From Bacteroidota bacterium (GTDB lineage Bacteria; Bacteroidota; Bacteroidia; AKYH767-A; OLB10): a stretch of DNA of 64,000 nt. A model generated the notes under the pieces. The model was not told where the DNA came from. It ran no database searches and saw only the letters and a list, made by a program, of their open reading frames with translations. Shown here piece after piece: positions 49,064-59,159 of this stretch. The stretch's first letter is position 1; each line of letters starts with the position of its first letter. The translations under genes and the position numbers were made by a program. The DNA is taken from contig JADJOZ010000020.1 of the NCBI GenBank assembly GCA_016713525.1, positions 20,768 through 84,767 on the forward strand. The letters are read 5' to 3'.

Positions 49064-49152
49064 GAGGATTAAGGATTAAGGATTAAGGATTAAGAATTGG
49101 ATTAAGGATTAAGGATTAAGAATTAAGGATTAAGGATTAAGGATTAGGGATT
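49064..49152. repeat. GGATTAA heptamer array between tRNA genes
   Basis: About ten copies of GGATTAA with GAATTAA/GAATT variants, between the two tRNA-Leu genes. It belongs to the same repeat class as 15246-15308 and the TTAATCC arrays at 1.1-1.5 and 4.0 kb. A shorter array is at about 49397-49425. Confidence 0.85.
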
Positions 49153-49229
49153 GGGGTTTAAAAAGTAATTTTCTTTACCATTTGGATTTTTCCTCTTCAA
49201 TTTAAAATTTTAATTCAACAGCAACTCAA

Positions 49230-49313
49230 GCGCGAGTGGCGAAATTGGTAGACGCGCAGGTCTCAGAAGCCTGTGAGGTAAAACTTGTAGGAGTTCGAGT
49301 CTCCTCTCGCGCA
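49230..49313 (+). tRNA. tRNA-Leu (anticodon CAG)
   Basis: 84 bases. The acceptor GCGCGAG pairs with CTCGCGC, the D arm is GGCGAAATTGGTAGACGC, and the anticodon arm CAGGT-CTCAGAA-GCCTG presents CAG. A variable arm and the T arm GAGTTCGAGTCTC follow, with discriminator A. CCA is not encoded. A rearranged copy of its 3' part is at 49560-49676. Confidence 0.95.
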
Positions 49314-49511
49314 CAATCACTATAGGGAATGATAGATTATAGATGATAAATGATAGATTGGCTACTGCAAAAAAAATATGCAGAGAACATGCCAATTAAG
49401 GATTAAAGATTAAGGATGAAGGATTAACTTGTTTCATCCCAAATTTAAAATTCGATTTTACCCTTGAAAAATTGGCTTTATTAATATCTGCACAACGCAC
49501 TAAAAGAATTA

Positions 49512-49543
49512 AGACTTCTCAACCAATGAGAGGTCTTTTTTTT
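49512..49543 (+). terminator. Terminator downstream of the tRNA-Leu genes
   Basis: Stem AGACTTCTC (49512-49520) and GAGAGGTCT (49528-49536), with one G-T pair and loop AACCAAT, followed by a run of T. It probably ends the tRNA transcript. Confidence 0.8.
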
Positions 49544-49559
49544 GAAATTAAAATAAACC

Positions 49560-49676
49560 AGCCTGTGGAGTAAATCCCGATAGCTATCGGGATGTAGAAG
49601 TTCGACCCGATGTCCATCGTCCCGATTCCTATCGGGGTCGCGCACAATCACTATAGGGAATTATAGATTATAGATG
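49560..49676 (+). pseudogene. tRNA-Leu 3'-part duplicate interrupted by REP-like palindromes
   Basis: The segments GCCTGTG, TAAA, GTAGAAGTTCGA and TCGCGCACAATCACTATAGG repeat, in order, the 3' half of the tRNA-Leu(CAG) and its flank. The flank continues for over 35 bases with one mismatch (49306-49345 against 49639-49676). Palindromic inserts occupy the variable arm (49574-49593) and the T stem (about 49605-49637). No anticodon or 5' half is present. Confidence 0.75.
49574..49593. repeat. REP-like 20-bp perfect palindrome
   Basis: ATCCCGATAGCTATCGGGAT is a perfect inverted repeat. A related imperfect form, CCCGAT-TCCT-ATCGGG, lies at 49621-49636. Both sit inside the duplicated tRNA segment. 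Confidence 0.85.
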
Positions 49677-50117
49677 TGTTGCTGCTAAAACCCCGCATCA
49701 AAGCTATAGCTTCTTGCTGGGACCTGGGTTAAGTGCACGAATAATATGTTTCTGCTCTATAAGAAATTTCGTTGGAATGATAAATTGAATAGTTAGTGGT
49801 CAAGTAACATGTCATTATTCAATTCCGAATTCTTGTTTATCAATATTCAATAGGATTAAGGATTAAGAATTAAGGAATATTTTGTCTATCCCAACTTTAA
49901 AATTTTTTATCCTAAAATGGCCTGATAGCCATCGGTGTCGGGAATATTATTTTTTCATTTTACTGCATTTCCTGAGATTGTTTGACAAGTCATCTTAAGA
50001 GTCAGTTATGCTGCATTTTTTGGCGAAAAGTGATTTTTATTTGGCTAAAGGTTTTTTTGAATCATGACACTTGATTACTTTTATTTCCAGAAATGTCCTT
50101 GAAATTCTATATCAGCT
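49677..50117. other. Intergenic region with a reversed repeat copy
   Basis: About 440 bases without a supportable gene. It includes one inverted copy of the hairpin repeat (49788-49855) with a short GGATTAA array, and an uncharacterised AT-rich stretch before the beta-helix gene. No clear promoter was found. Confidence 0.5.
49788..49875 (-). repeat. Inverted copy of the 0.5-4.2 kb hairpin repeat
   Basis: TTATTCAATTCCGAATTCTTG followed by TATCAATATTCAATA is the reverse complement of the core in the left-end field, with a few changes. AATTGAATA upstream supplies the partner arm. A heptamer array (AGGATTAAGGATTAAG) is attached, as in the left-end copies. Confidence 0.7.
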
Positions 50118-53039
50118 TTGATTACACCAAAACTAACTAGTCATCGATGCTTGCTTCTGATCGTTAATCTGCCCGCAACCACTACCCTTTTACCGATGGA
50201 ATGTGATACCTTTGCTGTAACAGGCACTTTCTTTCTATCGGGTGGCTGTCCGGCAATGACTAACAACGCATTTCTGATATTTAATGGCGATACGACAGTT
50301 GCTTCGGCTTGTGTGGAGGTGGTTTCGTCATCTGCAATATGTCAGGATTCTGCGGATATTGTCTGGACTGGTACGGTTAATAGCAATCAGTTAGCAACCA
50401 CTTTTTCCAATATGACTATTTACATTGCCGACTCTCTTGTGGTGAGCGATACATTACGATTTTTACAGTGTGAATTGATCATGGCTGCAGGTAGTTCGAT
50501 TAATGTGGTGGGTGCTTCCGGGATACTCATACTTGAGCAAACGCAAGTGTATGGCTGCGATACGATGTGGCAAGGAATTAATGTGAGTCAACAGAGTCAG
50601 TTACGGATTTCTGAAAGTTCACTTGTTGCCGATGCCAACATTGCAGTTACTGCCCGTCATAAGTCGGTTATTTCCATCATACATTCCAACCTGATGGATA
50701 ACGCCCGTAATGTATTCATTCCGGTTACTTCCGGTGTGACCACCAATGATGTGTCATTGACTATGTTTGGAGACAGTATTGGTGTTTTGAAAAATCAATT
50801 CCTGCCCCGCTATAACGGTCAGGCCGCTTTCGGTTCCATTCCAATGTCAGGTGTGGAGACCAACCGCTGGGTAGGAACTATTGGTACCACAGGACTTGAA
50901 AAGAATGTATTTTTTAACATGATGAGAGGCGTTGTTGGGAAAGTCAGTTTTGTCCGCTGCGAAAACAATGATTTTATTGATATGCTGAAAGATCCTAATG
51001 CTCCGACGAGTACTTCCGATCATGGGAAAGGAATCAATGTAATTTCAGAATCCAGTCAAGTGGCTTCGTCGCTATATGTAACTGCTAACAATTACTTTTT
51101 CAATAATATTTATGGTATTTACACGGCCAAAAGCAAAACTACAGTCCGTGGAGTTCTTATGGATACAGTCCGCTATGGTGTGCACATGAGAAATTGTATC
51201 GATACACTGACTGCCGATATTTCGTCCAATACAATCAATGCTTATTTCAGAGGAATTGACCTGATGAATAATGCAGGATCGGACGGCATTTTAGTATGGA
51301 ATAATACCCTAAATATCGATTCTGGAGCCAGTGCAGCAAGAGGGATTAGTATGACCGAAACAGTGTTCGGTAATGGAAATTACAAAATTGAGGATAATAT
51401 TCTCACCTTAAATGGTGCCGATTATGGCATCTTTGCCAATGCAGTTGAAGCGCCTTTAATTACCGGAAATACTATCTATCAAAATCCATTAAGTGTACCC
51501 AATACTTCTGTTGGAATAGCAATAAACGGATGCGATAGCGCAATAGTAAGTTGTAATACGGTTATTTCTACCTATAACATGGCTCAAAACTTGGCTACCG
51601 GGCTTAGGGTAGATATTAGTAATATATGCAACGTTTTCTGTAACAGCACCGACGGTCATCACCGGGGGATTTTCTTTGGTGGCACCAATACCGGAACCAA
51701 CTTCAAAGGAAATACTATAGGTACACATTATGTAGGATTGTACCTTAATAATGCCGCTGTAATTGACCAGCAACCACCAGGAGGTTCTTCACCTTTCCAT
51801 GGGAATGTTTGGCAAGATTCCGCTTCTTATTCAAGTGGATATGGGGCTGTGAATTTGAATGCAACACCAGCTCCTAATTTAGTACTTTCATTATTCTCAA
51901 CCAATCAATCTATTGCAGCACATAATCCAGTAATACCTCTTAATGCTATTTTAGGACCATTTAATGTAAATAATCAGGTGTGGTTTGATCCGCAAAATTC
52001 AGGGAGTTCGTTTTCATGTTCATCCAGTCTATCCTGTGAGGATACTGCAATCGGTGGTGGAGAACATCTTCGAATTCAGATCGCTTCCGACCAAAGCCTG
52101 ACAAGTGATTTTATTCCCGAATCTAAATACATCGCCAAACAAGCTCTTTTTGAAGAAATCAAAAATGATGCTTCCAGCAGCTTTGATACTCCTCTTTTCA
52201 ATTCGTTTGAGATTGATGCCGAGCATAGTTCAATTGGCAAGCTACATGAAACTAAACTCTTAGCTGGCACTTTAAACGATTTGGATGTAGTTAAAAAAGC
52301 TGAAATGAGTGAGGCAATTTCAGAAATTCAAGCTATAGCCGACAGCATCGCCCTAGTCGATAGCTTGATTACTATTCAAAGTAGCTCCACTATATTAGAT
52401 TTAAGAGCGGAATTAATCGAAAACATTTCACTCATCTATGATGAAATTGCAACTATTGAAGTGACTCGGCATGCTTCCAATACGTCAATTTTAAACGATC
52501 TGGCTGAAGTATTATCCAATATAACGCCTTCTGAAATTCCGGATGCAACTGAAAAGCAGTTTATGATCTGGAAGTAAAGTACCTTCAAAGCGGTGAATCA
52601 GTATTGGCAAATCATTATAATGAACTTTTTACAACTGGCAAATCTTTGTCCATACAGTGGTGGGAAAGCAGTTTTTCGAGCAAGAAATCTCATCTGGAAA
52701 TTAGACGAAGCCTTGTCGTTTGATGATGAAGCTGTCTGCCAGGCTATTGGAATTTATAAAGAATCACATAGTTCAGTAATGATGAATAAATATCCATCTT
52801 TTTCTTTGCAGCCCAACCCGGCAAAAGAAAAAGTGAGCATCTTGTTCAGCGAAACGCAATCAAATTCGAGCCAAATCACGATCAAAGATATTATCGGTCG
52901 GATTGTTTTGAATCAATTAATAGATAATTCATCTTTATCTGTAGAAATAAACACAAGCCATTTTGATCAGGAATTTACCTGTGGAATGGAAATACTTAGG
53001 ACAAAACCACAAACTAAAAAGCTAACCATCATCAGATGA
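50118..53039 (+). pseudogene. B gene: T9SS right-handed beta-helix protein, frameshifted, no signal peptide
   Basis: About 970 residues. Parallel beta-helix repeats dominate (ILEQTQVYGCDTMWQGINV, NSNTINAYFRGIDLMNN-type turns, ITGNTIYQNPLS). A helical segment follows, then the conserved ANLCPYSGGKAVFRARNLIW with LSFDDEAVCQAIGIYKES, and a T9SS sorting domain (LQPNPAKEKVSILF). Two one-base T-run changes near 52565 and 52625 shift the frame and cancel. The frame opens at a TTG without a signal peptide and has a stop just upstream, so the 5' end is missing or frameshifted. The final TGA overlaps the next gene's ATG. Confidence 0.8.
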
Positions 53040-53241
53040 AAAACACTGATAATTTTGTTTCTTCTTTTTTATCTGGCGCAAAACGGATATGGTCAAGGTT
53101 ATAATCATCAATGGCTTTTGGGCAGTTACAATTTTTTCAGGATCCTAAGGGACGGATACTTTTTGATTCAGGAAACTATTCCCTCATTAATGAAAATCGA
53201 AAAATGGTTTTCAAAGGCACTCAAGCCAATATCAGCGACGT

Positions 53242-54979
53242 CAGGTTGTGAAAAAACTCACTTCCCATTTTATTTCTTCCAAAATAGCTTTTAAAATTTC
53301 TTTACAAGAGCAATACAACGTTTCTAGCGCATGCGAAAATCAAGCTGCTAAGTTGAGTTGAAAAATGTTGAAGTGTGTAATGCGATTAAAATAAGTTATT
53401 TTAAACATAAAAGCCACTCCTTGCGGTATTTTGGCTTCCAGTTTTGAGTGTTAGCATTAGATCATCCAAAGTAAAAATGTTCAAGACTCTGTTTGATGTT
53501 ATAGTTCAACATAATAAAACTCCATTCTCCATTTACTTTTTCAAGACCGATGAGGTTTAGGTAGTAATACCCCCCATTTTCGTTTTATAGTTCCAAATAT
53601 GTGTTCGTTAATTTCCTGTCGTTTGCGATAGAGGTCTTGGTTCCGGGAATAGTTTTTATTGTTTCGCTCCACCGATTCGGCATATTGACTCCGTTCAATT
53701 TCTCTTCCTCCTTTTTGTCGTCCTGTGCACAACTGTTTTGCCGGACAATTTTTACATTCCGGTGTCGGTACTTTTTATATTGATACGATATTTTATCATC
53801 CCGCTTTTGATATGCCAGGTGCCAAATGTGGTGAGTGTTTGTCCTTCAGGACACGTATAAGTATCATTCTTTTTATTGTACTTGAATTTATCAACAAGAT
53901 ATTCCTTCGTAGTCCTTTTGGATTGGAGTTCACCAGTTCCTGTTGCGCTACTATTGTTTTTAAATCGTTCTGTTGACAGGCTTCAATTTCCCGTGCGTTG
54001 TTGTATCCTTTATCTGCCAGCAGGGTAAACTTGTTTGCTTTTAAATTTTCTTTGCTTCCAATGCAATTGCTGAAAGTGCGTTGCGATCGTTCCGGTTAAT
54101 CGTATGTGTAGCTACAACAAGTTTATGTTTATCATCAACTGCCGTTTGAGTGTTATAGCAAACTTCTACCACTTGTCCTTGTATCAAAAGACTTCTACTG
54201 TCGGGATCCGTGGTAGATATTTGCGGTTCGCCGCTTTCTGTCAGTAATTCACTTAGCATTTCATACTTGATTTGATTCATTTGCAGTCGTTCAATTTTGT
54301 CCTGCAAATCACCAATAAGTTCGGTGCTTCTTCTTTGTCCAAAGTGTCTAATTGCGTTAGATACTCCAGCGTTTTCTCTTCAATGTATTGAGATGCCTTT
54401 CGATCTTTTTGGAGAGTAATTATTTTTCTTACTGTTATGTGCTCTTGATTTGGTACCGTCGATAGCTATGGTTTTGCCACTTATGAGGCCGGCATCCATC
54501 AAAAAGCGACAAACAGTTTGAACATATTTTTCAGAGCGACCGGATTGTCTTTACGGAAGTCGGCAATGGTGTGGTAGTTGGGAACCAGTCTTCCGCATAG
54601 CCATTGCATTTCAGTATTCCGTTTGCATTCCTTTTCCAACCGGCGAGATGATCGGATACCGTTCTGATAGCCGTACAAATAAATCTTTAACAAAATTCGT
54701 GGATCAAAGGATGGGCGTCCTTCCTGTTGTATAGTTTTAGCTTTAAAACCAAGTTTAGATAAATCCAGCTTTTCGGCAAAGCATCCAGGAACCGGACGGA
54801 TCATCCGATGCCACCAGCTCCTCCAGGGAACTGAAAGAAACCTGGTGGCGATCTATGGGTACTATGTGTTGCATAGGAATTAAATTTCCCTAAAAATACC
54901 AATGAAAAGGCTCACATTCATAACTATTTTTCAATAGAAATTAACAATGGATGGGGAAAATTAGTATTTTCACAGTCTG
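53242..54979 (-). mobile_element. IS1182-like insertion sequence in A1
   Basis: A 1738-bp element with imperfect ends, CAGGTTGTGAAAAAACT on the left and CAGACTGTGAAAATACT read inward from the right (14 of 17 match). It is flanked by a 4-bp direct repeat, ACGT (53238-53241 and 54980-54983). The uninterrupted site GCGACGTTAATGG exists in A5 at about 63208, which proves the insertion point. The single transposase gene is frameshifted. Confidence 0.9.
53462..54874 (-). pseudogene. IS1182 family transposase, frameshifted
   Basis: Reading leftward from 54874: MQHIVPIDRHQVSFSSLEEL, then AEKLDLSKLGFKAKTIQQEG, RPSFDPRILLKIYLYGYQNG, CGRLVPNYHTIADFRKDNP, the Asp-bearing SGKTIAIDGTKSRAHNSKKN (reconstructed), TQTAVDDKHKLVVATHTINR with a second Asp, CPAKQL-type zinc-ligand region, and RQEINEHIFGTIKRKWG with the catalytic Glu. 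It ends at the TGA at 53462. These are the IS1182/IS5-like DDE transposase blocks. At least five frame changes are needed, so it is inactive as written. Confidence 0.85.
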
Positions 54980-56392
54980 ACGTTAATGGTAATCTGCTTA
55001 TGGCTAGTAATGGTATATGGATCGCTAATGCAACTGGTGACACCATGATGAATGGAGGAGGGTTGAATCCCGGTGGGATTACATCGAACTGGCCTAATGG
55101 GCTTCCAATGACTGCAAATAATATATTCTTATCATTCTCCAATGATACAAATAAATTTATGCTATTTCATCATACTGCGAACTTTGACGGATACCCTACC
55201 CAACAAACCATATTTATTTGAGTGAAATTGACATTTCATTAGACAACGGAAAGGTTCTGTAACCAATAAAAATCAGATTATTCTTTCCTGACACTTTAAA
55301 TTGGGGTTAGCAGCTTGTAAACATGCTAATGGAAGCGATTGGTGGGTAATAATCACCAAACACAATACAGATAGTACTTTCATTGTTAATACGTCTTCAA
55401 CGGGTATTCAATATATCAAGTCAAAACTTAATGTTCCTAAATCATGGTATGGGGTAATTCAACCTGTGTTTTCTAATTCAGGAAATCAGTTTGCATACTT
55501 TGTGTATGATTCAAGCACTGTTAACAGTACTGTGCTTCTTTTGATTTTAACAGATGTAATGGTACATTTTCCAATCCAAAGATTATACCAACTACATTTG
55601 GTGAACTAATTTGGGGTTTAGCATTTAGTCCTTCCGGCAAATACATTTATGCATGCAGTAGTAGCAGTATTTTCCAAATCGATACTGACAATTTAAGTGT
55701 CGATACAGTAGCAACATACGATGGTTTTGTTTCTCCGGTAGGTAGTTCCTGCTGTGCGACCACCTTTTGGAACATGTACCTTGCTGCCAACGGAAAAATT
55801 TATGTCACTAGCGGGAGTGGTGTACAGCATATTCATGAGATTAACTATCCTGACAGTGCAGGTATCGCATGCGATGTGCAACAGCACGCAATTGATTTGG
55901 GATATGCTCAACTGCGTTCCGTACCGAACCATCCCAATTACTATTTAGGTGTGATACCACTTTGGGGTGTCCATGTCTTACCACCGGCATTGAAGAGCAT
56001 GGTAGTCATGAATTCAGGTTTAATGTGGCCCCAAATCCTAACAGTGGAAAATTTAAAATCACTTACCTCCTCCCCCAAAACCATCCCGGTCAACTAGAAG
56101 TATTTGACATTAACGGTCGGCGAATATATGAAATGAACCTGCCGCCGTGGAGTACCATGCAGGAGGTTTATTTGCCGAAAAGTATCACGAGTGGAGTTTA
56201 TAATTGTGTGATTACGAGTGGTGGAGAGAGAGGGAATAAGAAGGTGGTGGTTTATAAGGAATAGCTATGCTTTACTTGGGGTTTTGGTGACAGCTTAAAT
56301 TGCTTTTGGTCAGTTGAAAATTCGTTGAAATGTAAAATGTTTAATACAAAATTCTAATGCAAAATGTTCGATGTAAAACGCAGAATGCGTAA

Positions 56393-56929
56393 TTGAATAA
56401 TAACATGGTTGTTAATGCGGAATTGCCTGAAATCAATTCCAATATTTTAAACGATATTGAAATTCACTATTTGGAAACTGGCGAAGATTTTAATGATATA
56501 ATTGCAAACTATGCATTGCTGCTCTCAATCGCAAACCAATGTCCATATGCAGGTGGGCCAGCAGTTGAAAGAGCCCGCACTTTTGTGGCTTTGGTGAATG
56601 ATTCTATTTTATATAACGATGAGAATGTTTGTTTACAAAGTGGAATTTATAAAATCATAGGTGAAGATTTAAACAATCAAACCAGCCTAAACATTCATCC
56701 CAATCCAGCAAGCACATTGATTGATATTTCACTGATAGGCGCCATTGGGGGCATTTGTAAAATTGAAATGCTAGATGCAACCGGAAAAAACATCATGTCC
56801 ACCAACATGACTTGCATGGAAAAAAATACACGATTAGATATTTCCAGACTTACTCATGGAATGTACGTTGTTAAAGTAAGTTTACATAACAGATCATTCC
56901 TGACCCAAAAATTTGCGATCATCCGATGA
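56393..56929 (+). pseudogene. B1: orphan 3' end of a B gene
   Basis: 178 residues without signal peptide or beta-helix. They correspond to the end of a B gene: an acidic helix (NDIEIHYLETGEDFND), the conserved ANQCPYAGGPAVERARTFVA with LYNDENVCLQSGIYK, and a complete T9SS domain (IHPNPASTLIDISL, LTHGMYVVKVSLHNRSF). It belongs to subfamily II. The stop TGA overlaps the A2 start as ATGA. Without an export signal it is unlikely to be secreted; it may be a remnant that now acts only as a coupled leader. Confidence 0.75.
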
Positions 56930-58445
56930 AAAATAAATTAACTTTAATAATTTTTTGTATTTTTTTATTCCAATCAACTTTGATTTTAGCACAGGGCAAA
57001 AATTACAATTGGCTTTTGGGATACACTACAAATCCTTCCTTAAACAAGGCAAGAATTAGCTTTGACAATAACTCATACTCAATTACCTCTGAATTGAGAA
57101 AAATACCTTTTAGTGACACACAAGGAAATATTTCGGATGAAAATGGGGACCTTTTAATGAGTAGCAATGGTTATTTTATTGCTAACGCTACAGGAGATAC
57201 GATGCAGAATGGAGCTGGAATTAATCCAGGTCTCTTTACAGATGATTACGGCTCAACCAATGGTATGATATTACCTTATGGCAATATCATCTTACCGATG
57301 CCTAGCGATTCTACCCGTTATGTGCTTTTTCATCAAACTGGAAATTATAACTCCTCTACCTTGGCATCTTCTGAAATATTTTATAGCACCATTGACATGT
57401 CATTAGATGGGGGCTTGGGAGCGGTGACAGAAAAAAACAATATTGTTACAACAGGTTCATTCGGATGGGGAATGGCCGCATGTAGGCACGGTAATGGCAG
57501 GGATTGGTGGGTGATTGCGTTGAACGACAGTGCGAATGTGGCAAACAAATTCTTGCTTACACCTGATTCCACCTTTTTTGTAGGCTCCACAACATCTTCA
57601 GGTACCTGGTAAAATCGGATTCGCTGGACAGCCTTCCTTTTCTCCGAACGGCTCTAAATTTGCATATGTTAGCGGAAATGGAATTGGTGGTTTTTGGACA
57701 ATGTTCATTCAACTATTTGATTTTGACAGGTGTGCCGGAAACTTTATCTTAGATACATTGATTAATTATTCGGATGTTAATGGGAATGTTGGTTTTGGAA
57801 TGTCATTTTCTCCTAATTCAAAATACCTCTATTTTTCCACTACAGAACACATCTACAAAGTAAATACCGATACATCTAATATTGGTGCTACATTTCAGGT
57901 TGTAGCAGTCAATGATACTTTTTTATCTTCCTCCAAACATTTACACCAATTTTTATCTGATGTATCTTGCAGCGAACGGGAAGATTTATACTTCTTCAAC
58001 AAGCAGTGTTTTACATCTTCATGAAATGAATTATCCCGATAGTTCAGGATTGGCCTGCGATATGCAACTGCACAATATTTATACCGGCCATTTTTTTATT
58101 GGAGTTCCCAACCACCCCAATTATTATCTCGGTCATTTGGTTGGTAGTCCGTGTGACACGTTGACAAGCATTAATGATCCGCCAGAACATGATTTTCGAT
58201 TTAAAGTGTTTCCTAATCCTGTCATGGATGGGAATATTAAAATAATGTATTTACTACCTCAGAATAAATCAGGAAAATTGGAGATATATGATGTAACGGG
58301 TAAAGTTGTTTACTCACAAAACCTGCCTCCATGGAGTACGATGCAAGCCATTGCATTGCCAAATTTAGCAGACGGAATATATAACGTTGTTGTCAAAAGC
58401 GCTGTAGAATGGGAAAGCAAAAAGATTATTGTATTCAAAGAATGA
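56926..58445 (+). pseudogene. A2: T9SS beta-propeller, subfamily II, frameshifted
   Basis: About 500 residues when repaired. The signal peptide MKNKLTLIIFCIFLFQSTLI is followed by YNWLLGYTTNPS, GNISDENGDLLMSSNGYFIA, NATGDTMQNGAGINPG and CRHGNGRDWWVIALN. Then, in other frames, come AGQPSFSPNGSKFAYVSG, LFDFDRCAGNF, SFSPNSKYLYFSTTEHIYKV, YLAANGKIYTSSTSSVLHLH and NHPNYYLGHLVGSPCD. The T9SS domain (VFPNPVMDGNIKIMYLLPQN, LADGIYNVVVKSA) ends at 58445. There are breaks near 57600 and 57940. Its stop overlaps the B2 start. Confidence 0.82.
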
Positions 58446-59159
58446 TTACCGACAGCATCGAAAACAAGGATCAGTGGTGTGAAAACAATCCTGAACTGGA
58501 TGTAGACAGCATGGTTACGGTTTGGACGGACAGAGTTAATTTTTTGAATCAAACAGCAACAAATATCAATCTACAGCGAGAAGGAATCATCAGTAATAAT
58601 CTTGAAAATGCCGAATTGCAGAATGACTATGTGGTGGGCGATATAGTTCCTTACTCAAATAACTCCTATATCAATGAACGGGAAATTGCTTTTCTTGAAT
58701 CAGGTAATAATTTAGAGGAGGTAACAAACTATTATTCAGAAATTTTATCAATAGCACAGCAATGCCCCCTATACCGGAGGCCCCGCAGTGGAACGAGCAA
58801 GAACCCTCATTGCACTGGTGAATGACAGCGTATTTTATGACGATGCGAATACCTGTTTGCAGGTAGGGGTGTACCGGCAACAAAACAATGATACATACAC
58901 AGCACCTACATCATATTCAATTTTAATCAACCCAAATCCGGCCAAAGATAAAATAGAGATTAAATTAAAAGGTGACTTTAAAGGTTTGTGTAAAATTGAA
59001 ATATCCAACATGATGAATGAATTGGTGATACAGCAGGACATGAATTGTGAAGAAAAAACTAAAACAATTGATGTATATACATTGTCGCAGGGTATTTATA
59101 CAGTGAAAGTTTCGGTTGATAAACAGTTTTACGTTTCTAAGCTATCGATCATAAAATGA
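58442..59159 (+). pseudogene. B2: orphan 3' end of a B gene, one frameshift
   Basis: About 238 residues. The ATG at 58442 overlaps the A2 stop (ATGA). The reading is MITDSIENKDQWCENNPELD, a helical stretch with IAFLESGNNLEEVTNYYSEI, then IAQQCP-YTGGPAVERARTLI (one base change near 58770) and YDDANTCLQVGVY, and a T9SS domain (INPNPAKDKIEIKL, LSQGIYTVKVSVD). Subfamily II. No signal peptide. The stop overlaps the A3 ATG, so A2, B2 and A3 form an unbroken chain of four-base overlaps. Confidence 0.75.

Larger units (their letters stand above)
53036..56264 (+). pseudogene. A1: T9SS beta-propeller gene split by an IS element
   Basis: Subfamily I propeller. After one A is restored the start reads MKKTLIILFLLFYLAQNGYG, then NHQWLLGSYNFF, up to GTQANISDV at 53238. 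The frame resumes at 54980 with NGNLLMASNGIWIANATGDT and MMNGGGLNPGG, passes CKHANGSDWWVI, SNSGNQFAYF and NHPNYYLG, and ends with the T9SS domain (YLLPQNHPGQLEVFDINGRR, SGVYNCVITSGGERGNKK). Besides the 1738-bp insertion there are several single-base frame changes. Its 3' half is nearly identical to A4 (55640-56000 against 61960-62310). Confidence 0.85.

Noticed and set aside
49210..49395. Leftward 61-codon open frame
   Set aside because: It runs antisense through the tRNA-Leu(CAG) gene.
49306..49676. attL/attR pair of an integrated element at the tRNA-Leu
   Set aside because: The repeats enclose only about 330 bases with no integrase or cargo, and palindromes interrupt the copy; duplication explains it better, though a relic cannot be excluded.
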